Assembly (NCBI GenBank): GCA_018064575.1
Contig: JAGHUZ010000112.1
Location: 1 to 7,057 of the forward strand
Source of the DNA: Candidatus Minthomonas equi
GTDB taxonomy: Bacteria > Bacteroidota > Bacteroidia > Bacteroidales > UBA932
Length of the DNA: 7,057 bases
Direction of reading: 5' to 3'
Below are positions 1 to 6,166 of this stretch, piece by piece. The stretch's first letter is position 1. The number at the start of each line of letters is the position of its first letter. Under the pieces are notes generated by a model. The model made no database searches, had not been told where the DNA came from, and was given only the letters and a program-made list of their open reading frames with translations. Both the position numbers and the translations under genes were made by a program.

Positions 1-2294
1 GCAGCGATTCTATATGAGAAATCACCTACCTTGCCAGACCATCCGAGTTCGATATCCCAGCCATTCGTGTACATATCACCTGCATTCTGTGAAGGTGCCG
101 AGAAACCGGAATATGAAGGGAATCCGAGAGTCAGAAGCATATTCTTGGTCTTCTTGTGATAATAATCACCGGTAAAACGCAGACGGCTGTCAAGGAAGTA
201 CATATCTACACCGACACCGGCCGACGTAGTGGTCTCCCAAGTAATGTCCTTGAACGCATAATATACCTGAGCCGCATTTTGAAGGGCGGATACAGACTGT
301 GACGATTTGTCGTACATATAGGAGTTTCCGAAAGACATAGTGGCCTGATAAGGGAAGTCGGAACCGATACGTTCATTTCCGAGTTCTCCGTAAGAGCCCC
401 TCAGTTTGAAATAGTTAACGGCTTCACTCTTGAACCAGGGTTCTGAAGAGATAACCCATCCTGCTGATACGGAAGGGAATACACCCCATCTGTTTTCCTT
501 CGCAAAACGGGAAGATGCGTCACCGCGGACATTGGCCTGAATCATATATCTGTCCTTGAACGAATACATTACACGTCCGAACACAGACTGATAGGCATTA
601 TGGGATGCGTTTCCCGTGTTATACTGATAATCTTCGGGACCGAGATTAAGATACGGATATGTGTCAAGCAGATAATTGTTTCTCGAAGCCCCCAGATTTT
701 CCCTGAAATAAGTGAATCCTTCATACCCCGCCATAGCAGAGAAAGAGTGGTCACCCCATTTTTCAGCGTAGTTGGCATAAGCCTGATAGGTGTAGTTGTT
801 CCAATTGTTTCTGCTCTCGCTGAGATTGGTCGTTTTGTTCCACTGACCTGCCAGAGCGGTACCGTCCTCCTTGTACACGTGAACTGTCTTGGAGAAGTTC
901 TTGTTACTGTAGAATGTAAAGCGGGGTGCGAACAAAGCGGTGATGGTAAGGCTCTTGATAGGAGTTATGTCGAGCTGTATCTTACCTCCGAACTTGTAAT
1001 AGTCATTTTCTGAAGTGCCTCCTTCGAGAAGGGCGGCATTGATATTCGCGCCATCCTTACAGTCAGCGTGTCTTCCGTCTGCCCAAAATGCGTTATAATA
1101 AGGTGCAGCGGTATAGGCATAATAGATAACCGTAGATTCACCTGCCGCCGGATTCTCCCATCTGGATTTCGAGAAATCCACGTCAGCCTTCACTCCCAGC
1201 CACTTGGCTATGCGCCAGTCATTGTTTATACGACCGGAGAAACGTTCGTATGATTTGTTGGCTATATAACCGTTGCCTGTCTGATAGTTCAAGGATAATT
1301 TGGTGCGGAGCTTGTCATTACCACCTGCCACTTCAAAATTATGCTGCTGATGGGAAGTAGTTTTTTTGATTACAAGATCTGTCCAATCAGTATTGGGATA
1401 GTGGATGGGGTCGGTAGCATTGTTTGCCATCCATCCGTCTATCAGTTCCTGAGAATAAACGGAAGTCTGGCTCTGAGCTCCGTCATTCCATTTCATTTCA
1501 TTCTGAACGTTGAACCAGTCTATCACATCACCGTTTTTAGGCCGTGTGGTCGGAGTATCGATGGCATACTGATAACTATACTTGACGACCAGTTTGTTTT
1601 CCTTGGCACGTTTGGTAGTGATGAGAATTACACCTGCAGCGGCACGGGAACCATAGATGGCTGCGGCTGCCGCATCCTTGAGAACGGTAAGGGTTTCCAC
1701 GTCGTCAGCCAAAACGTCATCCAATTCCCCGGGAACACCGTCGATGATGACCAGAGGATCGCTGTTTGACATAGTGGTCACACCGTGAATGCGAATGGAC
1801 GATGATTCACCGGGGCCACCGGAAGAACGGGTAACCTGAACACCAGCTATCTGTCCCTGAAGGGTATTGGACAGCATCTGTGTCGAGCGTTCAGTAAGTT
1901 TTTCTCCCTGTACGCTTGACATCGAACCGGTCATATCACCTTTACGGGCCGAACCGTATCCGATAACTACGACATCATCCAGAAAATCGATATCCTCTTC
2001 GAGGACAACGTCGATTCTGGTTTTACTGCCGACTTTGATTTCGCGGGTTTTGTATCCGATGGAGGAAAACTGAAGAGTAGTGCCTGATTTGACTTCCAGA
2101 CTCCAATCTCCGTTTTCATCGGTAACCGTACCCCGTGACGTTTCCTCAAGTACGAGGACTGCGGCGCCTATTACGGGCTGACCGGACGGATCCGTTACAG
2201 TACCTTTGACGGAGTTCTGGGCATAAGCCGTCAGGCTAATGGCCGATGACACCGTAAAGGCCAGCAACGAGATTAAGAAATGTTTAAAATTCAT
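1..2294 (-). CDS. SusC/RagA-family TonB-linked outer-membrane transporter (3' end beyond window)
   Basis: The reading frame is open from an ATG at 2294-2292 to the left edge, giving 764 codons of a family usually around 1000 residues or more, so the C-terminal barrel is missing. Residues 1-25 form a signal peptide with a likely cleavage at AYA|QN. About 28-100 is a carboxypeptidase-regulatory-like beta-sandwich (GTVTDPSGQPVIGA at 31-44, FSSIGY at 76-81). Residues 105-114 (LDDVVVIGYG) resemble the family's TonB-box region. The plug follows, with DPLVIIDGVPG at 179-189 and LKDAAAAAIYGSRAAAGVIL at 205-224, hallmarks of SusC proteins; later residues are aromatic-rich barrel strands. The family imports glycans, peptides or other large nutrients across the outer membrane, using TonB energy and a SusD lipoprotein lid. 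A susD gene would be expected downstream, off the left edge. The substrate cannot be told from this fragment. No frameshift or stop was seen. Family assignment is firm, the substrate unknown. Confidence 0.96.
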   Translation of the reverse strand, partial: MNFKHFLISLLAFTVSSAISLTAYAQNSVKGTVTDPSGQPVIGAAVLVLEETSRGTVTDENGDWSLEVKSGTTLQFSSIGYKTREIKVGSKTRIDVVLEEDIDFLDDVVVIGYGSARKGDMTGSMSSVQGEKLTERSTQMLSNTLQGQIAGVQVTRSSGGPGESSSIRIHGVTTMSNSDPLVIIDGVPGELDDVLADDVETLTVLKDAAAAAIYGSRAAAGVILITTKRAKENKLVVKYSYQYAIDTPTTRPKNGDVIDWFNVQNEMKWNDGAQSQTSVYSQELIDGWMANNATDPIHYPNTDWTDLVIKKTTSHQQHNFEVAGGNDKLRTKLSLNYQTGNGYIANKSYERFSGRINNDWRIAKWLGVKADVDFSKSRWENPAAGESTVIYYAYTAAPYYNAFWADGRHADCKDGANINAALLEGGTSENDYYKFGGKIQLDITPIKSLTITALFAPRFTFYSNKNFSKTVHVYKEDGTALAGQWNKTTNLSESRNNWNNYTYQAYANYAEKWGDHSFSAMAGYEGFTYFRENLGASRNNYLLDTYPYLNLGPEDYQYNTGNASHNAYQSVFGRVMYSFKDRYMIQANVRGDASSRFAKENRWGVFPSVSAGWVISSEPWFKSEAVNYFKLRGSYGELGNERIGSDFPYQATMSFGNSYMYDKSSQSVSALQNAAQVYYAFKDITWETTTSAGVGVDMYFLDSRLRFTGDYYHKKTKNMLLTLGFPSYSGFSAPSQNAGDMYTNGWDIELGWSGKVGDFSYRIA

Positions 2295-2362
2295 AGGGGT
2301 TGATAATTGAGTTAATATGTTTTTTAAGGTAGAAAATATTACATTGAAAAAATCCTTCTTTG

Positions 2363-2370
2363 CAAATATA
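2363..2370 (-). promoter_or_regulatory. Putative -7 box of the SusC-family gene (TATATTTG)
   Basis: Read on the minus strand, this octamer is TATATTTG, a perfect match to the Bacteroidota -7 consensus TAnnTTTG. About 20 bases upstream (2394-2391) is TATG, one mismatch from the usual TTTG -33 element, followed by a T-run. Transcription would start near 2356-2358 and leave a leader of roughly 60 bases before the ATG at 2294. This is a consensus match in an AT-rich intergenic region; no start site has been measured. Confidence 0.6.
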
Positions 2371-2392
2371 ATCATAAATAACGGAAAAAACA

Positions 2393-2400
2393 TACATTTG
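2393..2400 (+). promoter_or_regulatory. Putative -7 box of trxB (TACATTTG)
   Basis: TACATTTG matches TAnnTTTG perfectly and ends only 10 bases before the trxB ATG. A start site 4-7 bases past the box would give a leader of only a few bases. No TTTG lies at the usual distance upstream; the nearest, at 2359-2362, is about 30 bases away, so the -33 element is weak or absent. The octamer could be chance in AT-rich DNA, but its place between divergent genes supports it. Confidence 0.5.
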
Positions 2401-2410
2401 CAGAATAATT

Positions 2411-3340
2411 ATGGAACACATTCAATTACTGATTCTAGGCAGCGGACCGGCAGGTTATACTGCTGCCATATATGGTTCGAGGGCTAATCTCCAATGCGTT
2501 GTCTATGAAGGTATCCAGCCGGGAGGCCAGCTGACGCAGACTACTGAAATAGAGAACTTTCCCGGATACCCGAACGGTGTGCAGGGACAGCAGATGATGG
2601 ACGATTTCAAAGCTCAGGCGCAGCGTCTGGGAGCGGAGGTACGCTTCGGGCTTGCCACGAAAGCGGACTTTTCATCCCGTCCGTTCAAGCTGGAAATCGA
2701 CGGTGGGAAATGGATTGAAGCAGACTCGGTAATCATCGCCACGGGGGCTACCGCCAAATATCTGGGACTTCCATCAGAAGAGAAGTTCCGTGGAATGGGA
2801 GTATCTGCCTGCGCTACCTGCGACGGTTTTTTCTATCGGAAGAAAACCGTAGCCGTAGTGGGAGGAGGCGACACGGCCTGCGAAGAAGCCACATATCTCG
2901 CATCTCTGTGCAGGAAAGTATATCTGATAGTACGACGCGACGCACTCCGCGCCTCAAAGGCGATGCAGGAACGACTGCTTTCCACCCCTAACATAGAAGT
3001 GCTCTGGAAACACCAGACCCGCGAAATTCTGGGCGACGAAACGGGTGTGACCGGTCTCCGGCTTGTCAGGGAAGACGGGAGTGAAACAGAAATAGCCATC
3101 GACGGTTTCTTCCTGGCCATCGGACATCATCCGAATTCCGACATCTTCAAAGATTACATCGCCGTGGACAGCAATGGATACATCATCACTGAGGGCAAGG
3201 GTACTGCCACCAATGTACCCGGAATCTTCGCGGCAGGAGACGTTCAGGACCCCACCTACCGTCAGGCCATCAATGCCGCCGCCTCGGGCTGCCGCGCCGC
3301 TATGGATGCTGAAAAGTGGCTCGCCGCCAACGTCAGGTAA
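2411..3340 (+). CDS. trxB: Thioredoxin reductase (NADPH, low-molecular-weight type)
   Basis: Cytoplasmic FAD enzyme that passes electrons from NADPH to thioredoxin. The 309 residues match the usual bacterial length of about 310-320. The FAD-binding Rossmann motif GSGPAG is at 10-15, followed by GGQ at 38-40 and ENFPGYP at 48-54. The redox-active pair is CATC at 134-137, followed by DG. The second Rossmann motif GGGDTA is at 151-156, and the VRRDALR segment at 174-180 keeps the arginines (175, 176, 180) that in this family read the 2'-phosphate of NADPH, so NADPH rather than NADH is expected. FAAGD at 273-277 contacts FAD near the C-terminus. The ATG sits 10 bases after a perfect -7 box, and glycine motif spacing fits this start. 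It is divergent from the SusC-type gene and lies 78 bases ahead of the arginine cluster on the same strand. No key residue is missing. Confidence 0.97.
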   Translation: MEHIQLLILGSGPAGYTAAIYGSRANLQCVVYEGIQPGGQLTQTTEIENFPGYPNGVQGQQMMDDFKAQAQRLGAEVRFGLATKADFSSRPFKLEIDGGKWIEADSVIIATGATAKYLGLPSEEKFRGMGVSACATCDGFFYRKKTVAVVGGGDTACEEATYLASLCRKVYLIVRRDALRASKAMQERLLSTPNIEVLWKHQTREILGDETGVTGLRLVREDGSETEIAIDGFFLAIGHHPNSDIFKDYIAVDSNGYIITEGKGTATNVPGIFAAGDVQDPTYRQAINAAASGCRAAMDAEKWLAANVR

Positions 3341-3374
3341 CAGATACGCGAAAGTGCTCCGAAACCTGCCGGAA

Positions 3375-3390
3375 AAGTTATTTTGAACTT
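3375..3390. promoter_or_regulatory. Possible promoter/operator ahead of the arginine cluster
   Basis: In the 78-base gap between trxB and the GNAT gene, AAGTT and AACTT form a 5-base dyad around a 6-base centre. The same stretch contains TTATTTTG (3378-3385), one mismatch from the Bacteroidota -7 consensus TAnnTTTG. A start from this box would leave about 28 bases of leader before the ATG at 3419. A dyad over a -7 box is a sensible place for a repressor such as ArgR, but the sequence does not closely resemble the Escherichia coli ARG box and no good -33 element is seen. The stem is too short and lacks a T-run, so it is not a convincing terminator. Confidence 0.25.
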
Positions 3391-3418
3391 CTAACTGCAC
3401 ATAGGTCTATACCGGAAA

Positions 3419-3982
3419 ATGAAAATTGAAGCCATCGTGGCACAGGAATGCCACACGAAATTTGCACAGGAAATCTGTGATGAAATATACAAATCGTCAC
3501 TTGAGCGCAAGACGGGTATCGCCAAGCGTACCCCGGAATACATTTGTGAAAAGATAAGGGCAGGGAAAGCCGTAATAGCCATAAGCGATGAAGGTGAATT
3601 CGCGGGGTTCAGTTACATAGAATCCTGGGGAGGAAAAAGTTTTGTAGCCAACTCGGGACTCATCGTCGCCCATAAATTCAGGGGAATGGGGGTAGCTAAA
3701 ATGATAAAGAAGCAGACTTTCATTCTTTCCAGAGAACTGTTCCCGGATGCGAAGATTTTCTCCATCACCACGGGGGCGGCGGTAATGAAAATGAATTACG
3801 AATTCGGATTCCGTCCGGTTCCTTTCACCGAACTTACCGATGACCCGGAATTCTGGAAAGGCTGCGAAGGATGCCGTCATTTCGATATTCTCAAAAGCCA
3901 CGATTACAAGATGTGCATCTGCACCGGACTCCTCTATGACCCGAAGGAACATCTTGAAATCCATCATCCCGACGAACCATAA
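3419..3982 (+). CDS. GNAT acyltransferase, probable N-succinyl/N-acetylglutamate synthase of arginine synthesis
   Basis: A 187-residue cytoplasmic protein with a GNAT fold. The acyl-CoA pyrophosphate loop is HKFRGMGVAKMI at 85-96, preceded by the strand ANSGLIV (77-83) and followed by the FSITTGAAVMKMNYEFGF segment (114-131), typical of the substrate-side helix and strand. The C-terminal tail adds C149-x2-C152 and C166-x-C168, a possible metal site outside the core. It sits 10 bases before argG, at the head of an argG-argC-argD run. The same order occurs in Bacteroides thetaiotaomicron, where, as I recall, the equivalent gene (BT3761) was proposed from mutant fitness data to be the N-succinylglutamate synthase. 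So its likely job is the first step: acyl-CoA plus glutamate to N-acylglutamate. Family is clear from sequence; substrate is inferred from neighbours and that precedent. It is unlike the kinase-fused ArgA or the ArgJ enzymes. Confidence 0.85.
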   Translation: MKIEAIVAQECHTKFAQEICDEIYKSSLERKTGIAKRTPEYICEKIRAGKAVIAISDEGEFAGFSYIESWGGKSFVANSGLIVAHKFRGMGVAKMIKKQTFILSRELFPDAKIFSITTGAAVMKMNYEFGFRPVPFTELTDDPEFWKGCEGCRHFDILKSHDYKMCICTGLLYDPKEHLEIHHPDEP

Positions 3983-3992
3983 TGATAATGAT

Positions 3993-5198
3993 ATGAAGAA
4001 AAAAGTAGTGGTCGCTTTCAGCGGTGGTCTGGATACATCCTATACTGTTATGTATCTGGCCAAAGAAAAAGGTTACGAAGTCTATGCTGCCTGTGCCGAT
4101 ACGGGCGGGTTCTCCCCGGAGCAGCTCAAGGCGAATGAAGAAAACGCATACAAACTGGGGGCTGCCGGGTATGTAACTCTCGATGTCACTCAGGAATACT
4201 ATGAGAAGAGTCTGAAATATATGATTTTCGGAAACGTTCTCAGGAACGGCACATACCCGATATCGGTATCATCCGAAAGAATCTTTCAGGGTATGGCCAT
4301 CGCCCGCTATGCCAAGCAAATCGGAGCGGACGCCATCGCCCACGGCTCCACCGGAGCCGGTAATGACCAGGTACGCTTCGATATGACCTTTCTGGTAATG
4401 TGTCCTGAAATGGAGATTATCACCCTCACCAGGGACGAAAATCTCAGCCGCCAACAGGAGGTCGATTACTTGAACGCGAATGGATACTTTGCAGATTTTA
4501 CCAAACTGAAATACTCCTACAACGTCGGCCTGTGGGGCACCTCCATATGCGGTGGAGAAATTCTCGATTCCAGACAGGGACTCCCCGAAGCGGCATACCT
4601 GAAACAGGTGGAAAAGACAGGAAGCGAAATTCTCTCGCTCGGATTCAAGGGTGGAGAACTATATTCCGTAAACGGAGAGGAATACAAGGACAGAATCAGT
4701 GCCATACAAGCTGTCGAGAAAATCGGCGCCGCCTATGGCATAGGGCGTGATATGCACGTGGGAGACACCATAATCGGCATCAAGGGACGAGTCGGTTTCG
4801 AAGCCGCAGCCCCGATGCTCATCATCGGAGCCCATAAATTCCTCGAAAAATTCACTCTCAGCAAATGGCAGCAGTACTGGAAGGACCAGGTGGCCAACTG
4901 GTACGGAATGTTCCTCCACGAAAGTCAATACCTGGAACCCGTGATGCGCGATATCGAGGCGATGCTCGAAAGCAGCCAGCGGAATGTCAACGGAACTGTC
5001 ACCCTCTCCCTCCGTCCCTATGGTTTCTCCACCGTAGGAGTGGATTCTCCGGATGACCTTGTAAAGAACAAATTGGGAGAATACGGTGAAGGTGCCAAGG
5101 GATGGTCTTCCGAAGACGCCAAGGGATTCATCAAGGTCACTTCCACACCCCTAAGGGCTTACTACCTTTCACATAAAGAAGAACTTCCCGATGATTAA
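3993..5198 (+). CDS. argG: Argininosuccinate synthase
   Basis: Joins citrulline and aspartate, using ATP, to make argininosuccinate, the penultimate step to arginine, in the cytoplasm. The 401 residues match the common length of about 400. The N-type ATP pyrophosphatase loop AFSGGLDTS is at 8-16. The second family signature is GSTGAGNDQVRF at 118-129, with alanine (122) where the general signature has lysine. Further conserved stretches are NVGLWGTSICGGE (177-189), which corresponds to the family's NLWG/SxEGxxLE region in altered form, and GIKGRVGFEAAAP (262-274). I chose the ATG at 3993 because the ATP loop then begins at residue 8, as is normal; an in-frame ATG at 3840 would add 51 residues lying inside the acyltransferase gene. 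It starts 10 bases after the GNAT stop and its stop overlaps the argC start, so it lies in mid-operon. No recognisable Shine-Dalgarno is present. Confidence 0.96.
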   Translation: MKKKVVVAFSGGLDTSYTVMYLAKEKGYEVYAACADTGGFSPEQLKANEENAYKLGAAGYVTLDVTQEYYEKSLKYMIFGNVLRNGTYPISVSSERIFQGMAIARYAKQIGADAIAHGSTGAGNDQVRFDMTFLVMCPEMEIITLTRDENLSRQQEVDYLNANGYFADFTKLKYSYNVGLWGTSICGGEILDSRQGLPEAAYLKQVEKTGSEILSLGFKGGELYSVNGEEYKDRISAIQAVEKIGAAYGIGRDMHVGDTIIGIKGRVGFEAAAPMLIIGAHKFLEKFTLSKWQQYWKDQVANWYGMFLHESQYLEPVMRDIEAMLESSQRNVNGTVTLSLRPYGFSTVGVDSPDDLVKNKLGEYGEGAKGWSSEDAKGFIKVTSTPLRAYYLSHKEELPDD

Positions 5199-6153
5199 AG
5201 CCGGAATCATAGGCGGGGCCGGCTACACCGCCGGAGAATTGCTGCGCATTCTGGTAAATCACCCGTATGTCGGAATAGAATTCGTACACTCGGAAAGCAA
5301 TGCCGGGAATCACATCTACGATGTCCACGAAGGGCTCATCGGTGACACCGACATCAGATTCACGGATAGTTACAACCTCAACGGCATCGATGTTCTCTTC
5401 CTCTGCTCCGCTCACGGAAAGAGCAGGGAATTCTGGCAGCACAACCCTTGCCCGGCAGGGCTGAAAATCATCGACCTCGCACAGGACTTCCGCGATGAAT
5501 CGGAAGGATACGTGTACGGGCTGCCGGAAATGCAGCGGGACAGGATATCCGGGGCCACGAAAATCGCCAATCCGGGATGCTTCGCCACCGCCATACAGCT
5601 GGCCATACTTCCCTTGGCCAAGGAATGCCTGCTCGAAAGCGACATCAATATCACAGCGATAACCGGTTCCACCGGAGCGGGAGTCAAACCCGGAGCCACC
5701 ACCCACTTCAGCTGGCGCAACAACAATCTCTCCGCCTATAAAATTTTCGAACACCAGCATTTGCAGGAAATCGGCAGAAACATCCACCATCTCCAACCCG
5801 GCTTCAGCGGTGAATTCAAATTCGTCCCTATAAGGGGCGATTTCGCCAGAGGAATCTTCGCCAGCATTCATACCGGCTGTTCCATCAGCACCGAACAGGC
5901 AGTCGCACTGTATAAGGATTTCTACGCCGACTCCCCTTTCACGTTCATCAGCGATAAGCCAGTGGATCTCAAGCAGGCTGTCAACACGAACAAATGCATC
6001 ATATCACTTGAAAAACATTCGGATTCTCTGGTAATTACATCTGTATTGGACAATCTTCTCAAAGGGGCGTCAGGACAAGCCGTCCAGAATATGAACCTCA
6101 TCTGCCACTTCGAGGAGACTGCCGGACTGAAACTCAAAGCATCAGCATTCTAG
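5191..6153 (+). CDS. argC: N-acetyl/N-succinyl-gamma-glutamyl-phosphate reductase
   Basis: NADPH-dependent reduction of acyl-glutamyl phosphate to acyl-glutamate semialdehyde, the third step of arginine synthesis. At 320 residues it matches the shorter ArgC class. The NAD(P)-binding motif is GIIGGAGYTAGELLRIL at 5-21. SAHGKS at 73-78 and DLAQDFR at 95-101 are family blocks. The catalytic cysteine is C130 in NPGCFATA, followed by GSTGAGVKPG at 159-168. HQHLQEI at 188-194 matches the substrate-side HxHxxEI element. In the block that usually reads PHLxPMxRGI and holds the catalytic histidine, this protein reads PIRGDFARGI (213-222), with isoleucine 214 at the histidine position. KGASGQAVQNMN (291-302) is the usual C-terminal signature. 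The start codon overlaps the end of argG in ATGATTAA, which suggests translational coupling. Acetyl versus succinyl substrate cannot be read from sequence; Bacteroides precedent favours succinyl. Confidence 0.95.
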   Translation: MIKAGIIGGAGYTAGELLRILVNHPYVGIEFVHSESNAGNHIYDVHEGLIGDTDIRFTDSYNLNGIDVLFLCSAHGKSREFWQHNPCPAGLKIIDLAQDFRDESEGYVYGLPEMQRDRISGATKIANPGCFATAIQLAILPLAKECLLESDINITAITGSTGAGVKPGATTHFSWRNNNLSAYKIFEHQHLQEIGRNIHHLQPGFSGEFKFVPIRGDFARGIFASIHTGCSISTEQAVALYKDFYADSPFTFISDKPVDLKQAVNTNKCIISLEKHSDSLVITSVLDNLLKGASGQAVQNMNLICHFEETAGLKLKASAF

Positions 6154-6166
6154 AAGTCATTTCGAT

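Noticed and set aside
600..1769. Several plus-strand open frames (600-1013, 1068-1253, 1341-1769) opposite the transporter gene
   Set aside because: The minus strand here is one uninterrupted SusC-family frame with plug and barrel motifs; the plus-strand frames are short, cysteine/isoleucine-rich shadows.
1..2294. Broken transporter pseudogene, since no long complete open frame starts and stops in this stretch
   Set aside because: Reading the minus strand from 2294 shows no stop or frameshift; the gene simply runs off the left edge.
3334..3370. Possible trxB terminator from CAGGT (3334-3338) pairing with ACCTG (3364-3368)
   Set aside because: Only a 5-base stem with a 25-base loop and no T-run right after it; not convincing as a terminator.
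2954..3400. 148-codon minus-strand open frame covering the 3' half of trxB and the gap after it
   Set aside because: Composition is that of an antisense shadow and it has no recognisable domain; trxB motifs run to its end on the plus strand.
3840..3992. In-frame 51-codon N-terminal extension of argG starting at ATG 3840
   Set aside because: It would overlap the acyltransferase gene by 143 bases, is low in similarity to any ArgG N-terminus, and would push the ATP-binding loop from residue 8 to about residue 59. The ATG at 3993 gives the normal length.
5137..5871. 244-codon open frame on the minus strand opposite the argG end and argC
   Set aside because: Antisense shadow across two well-supported genes; no motif, signal or start context.
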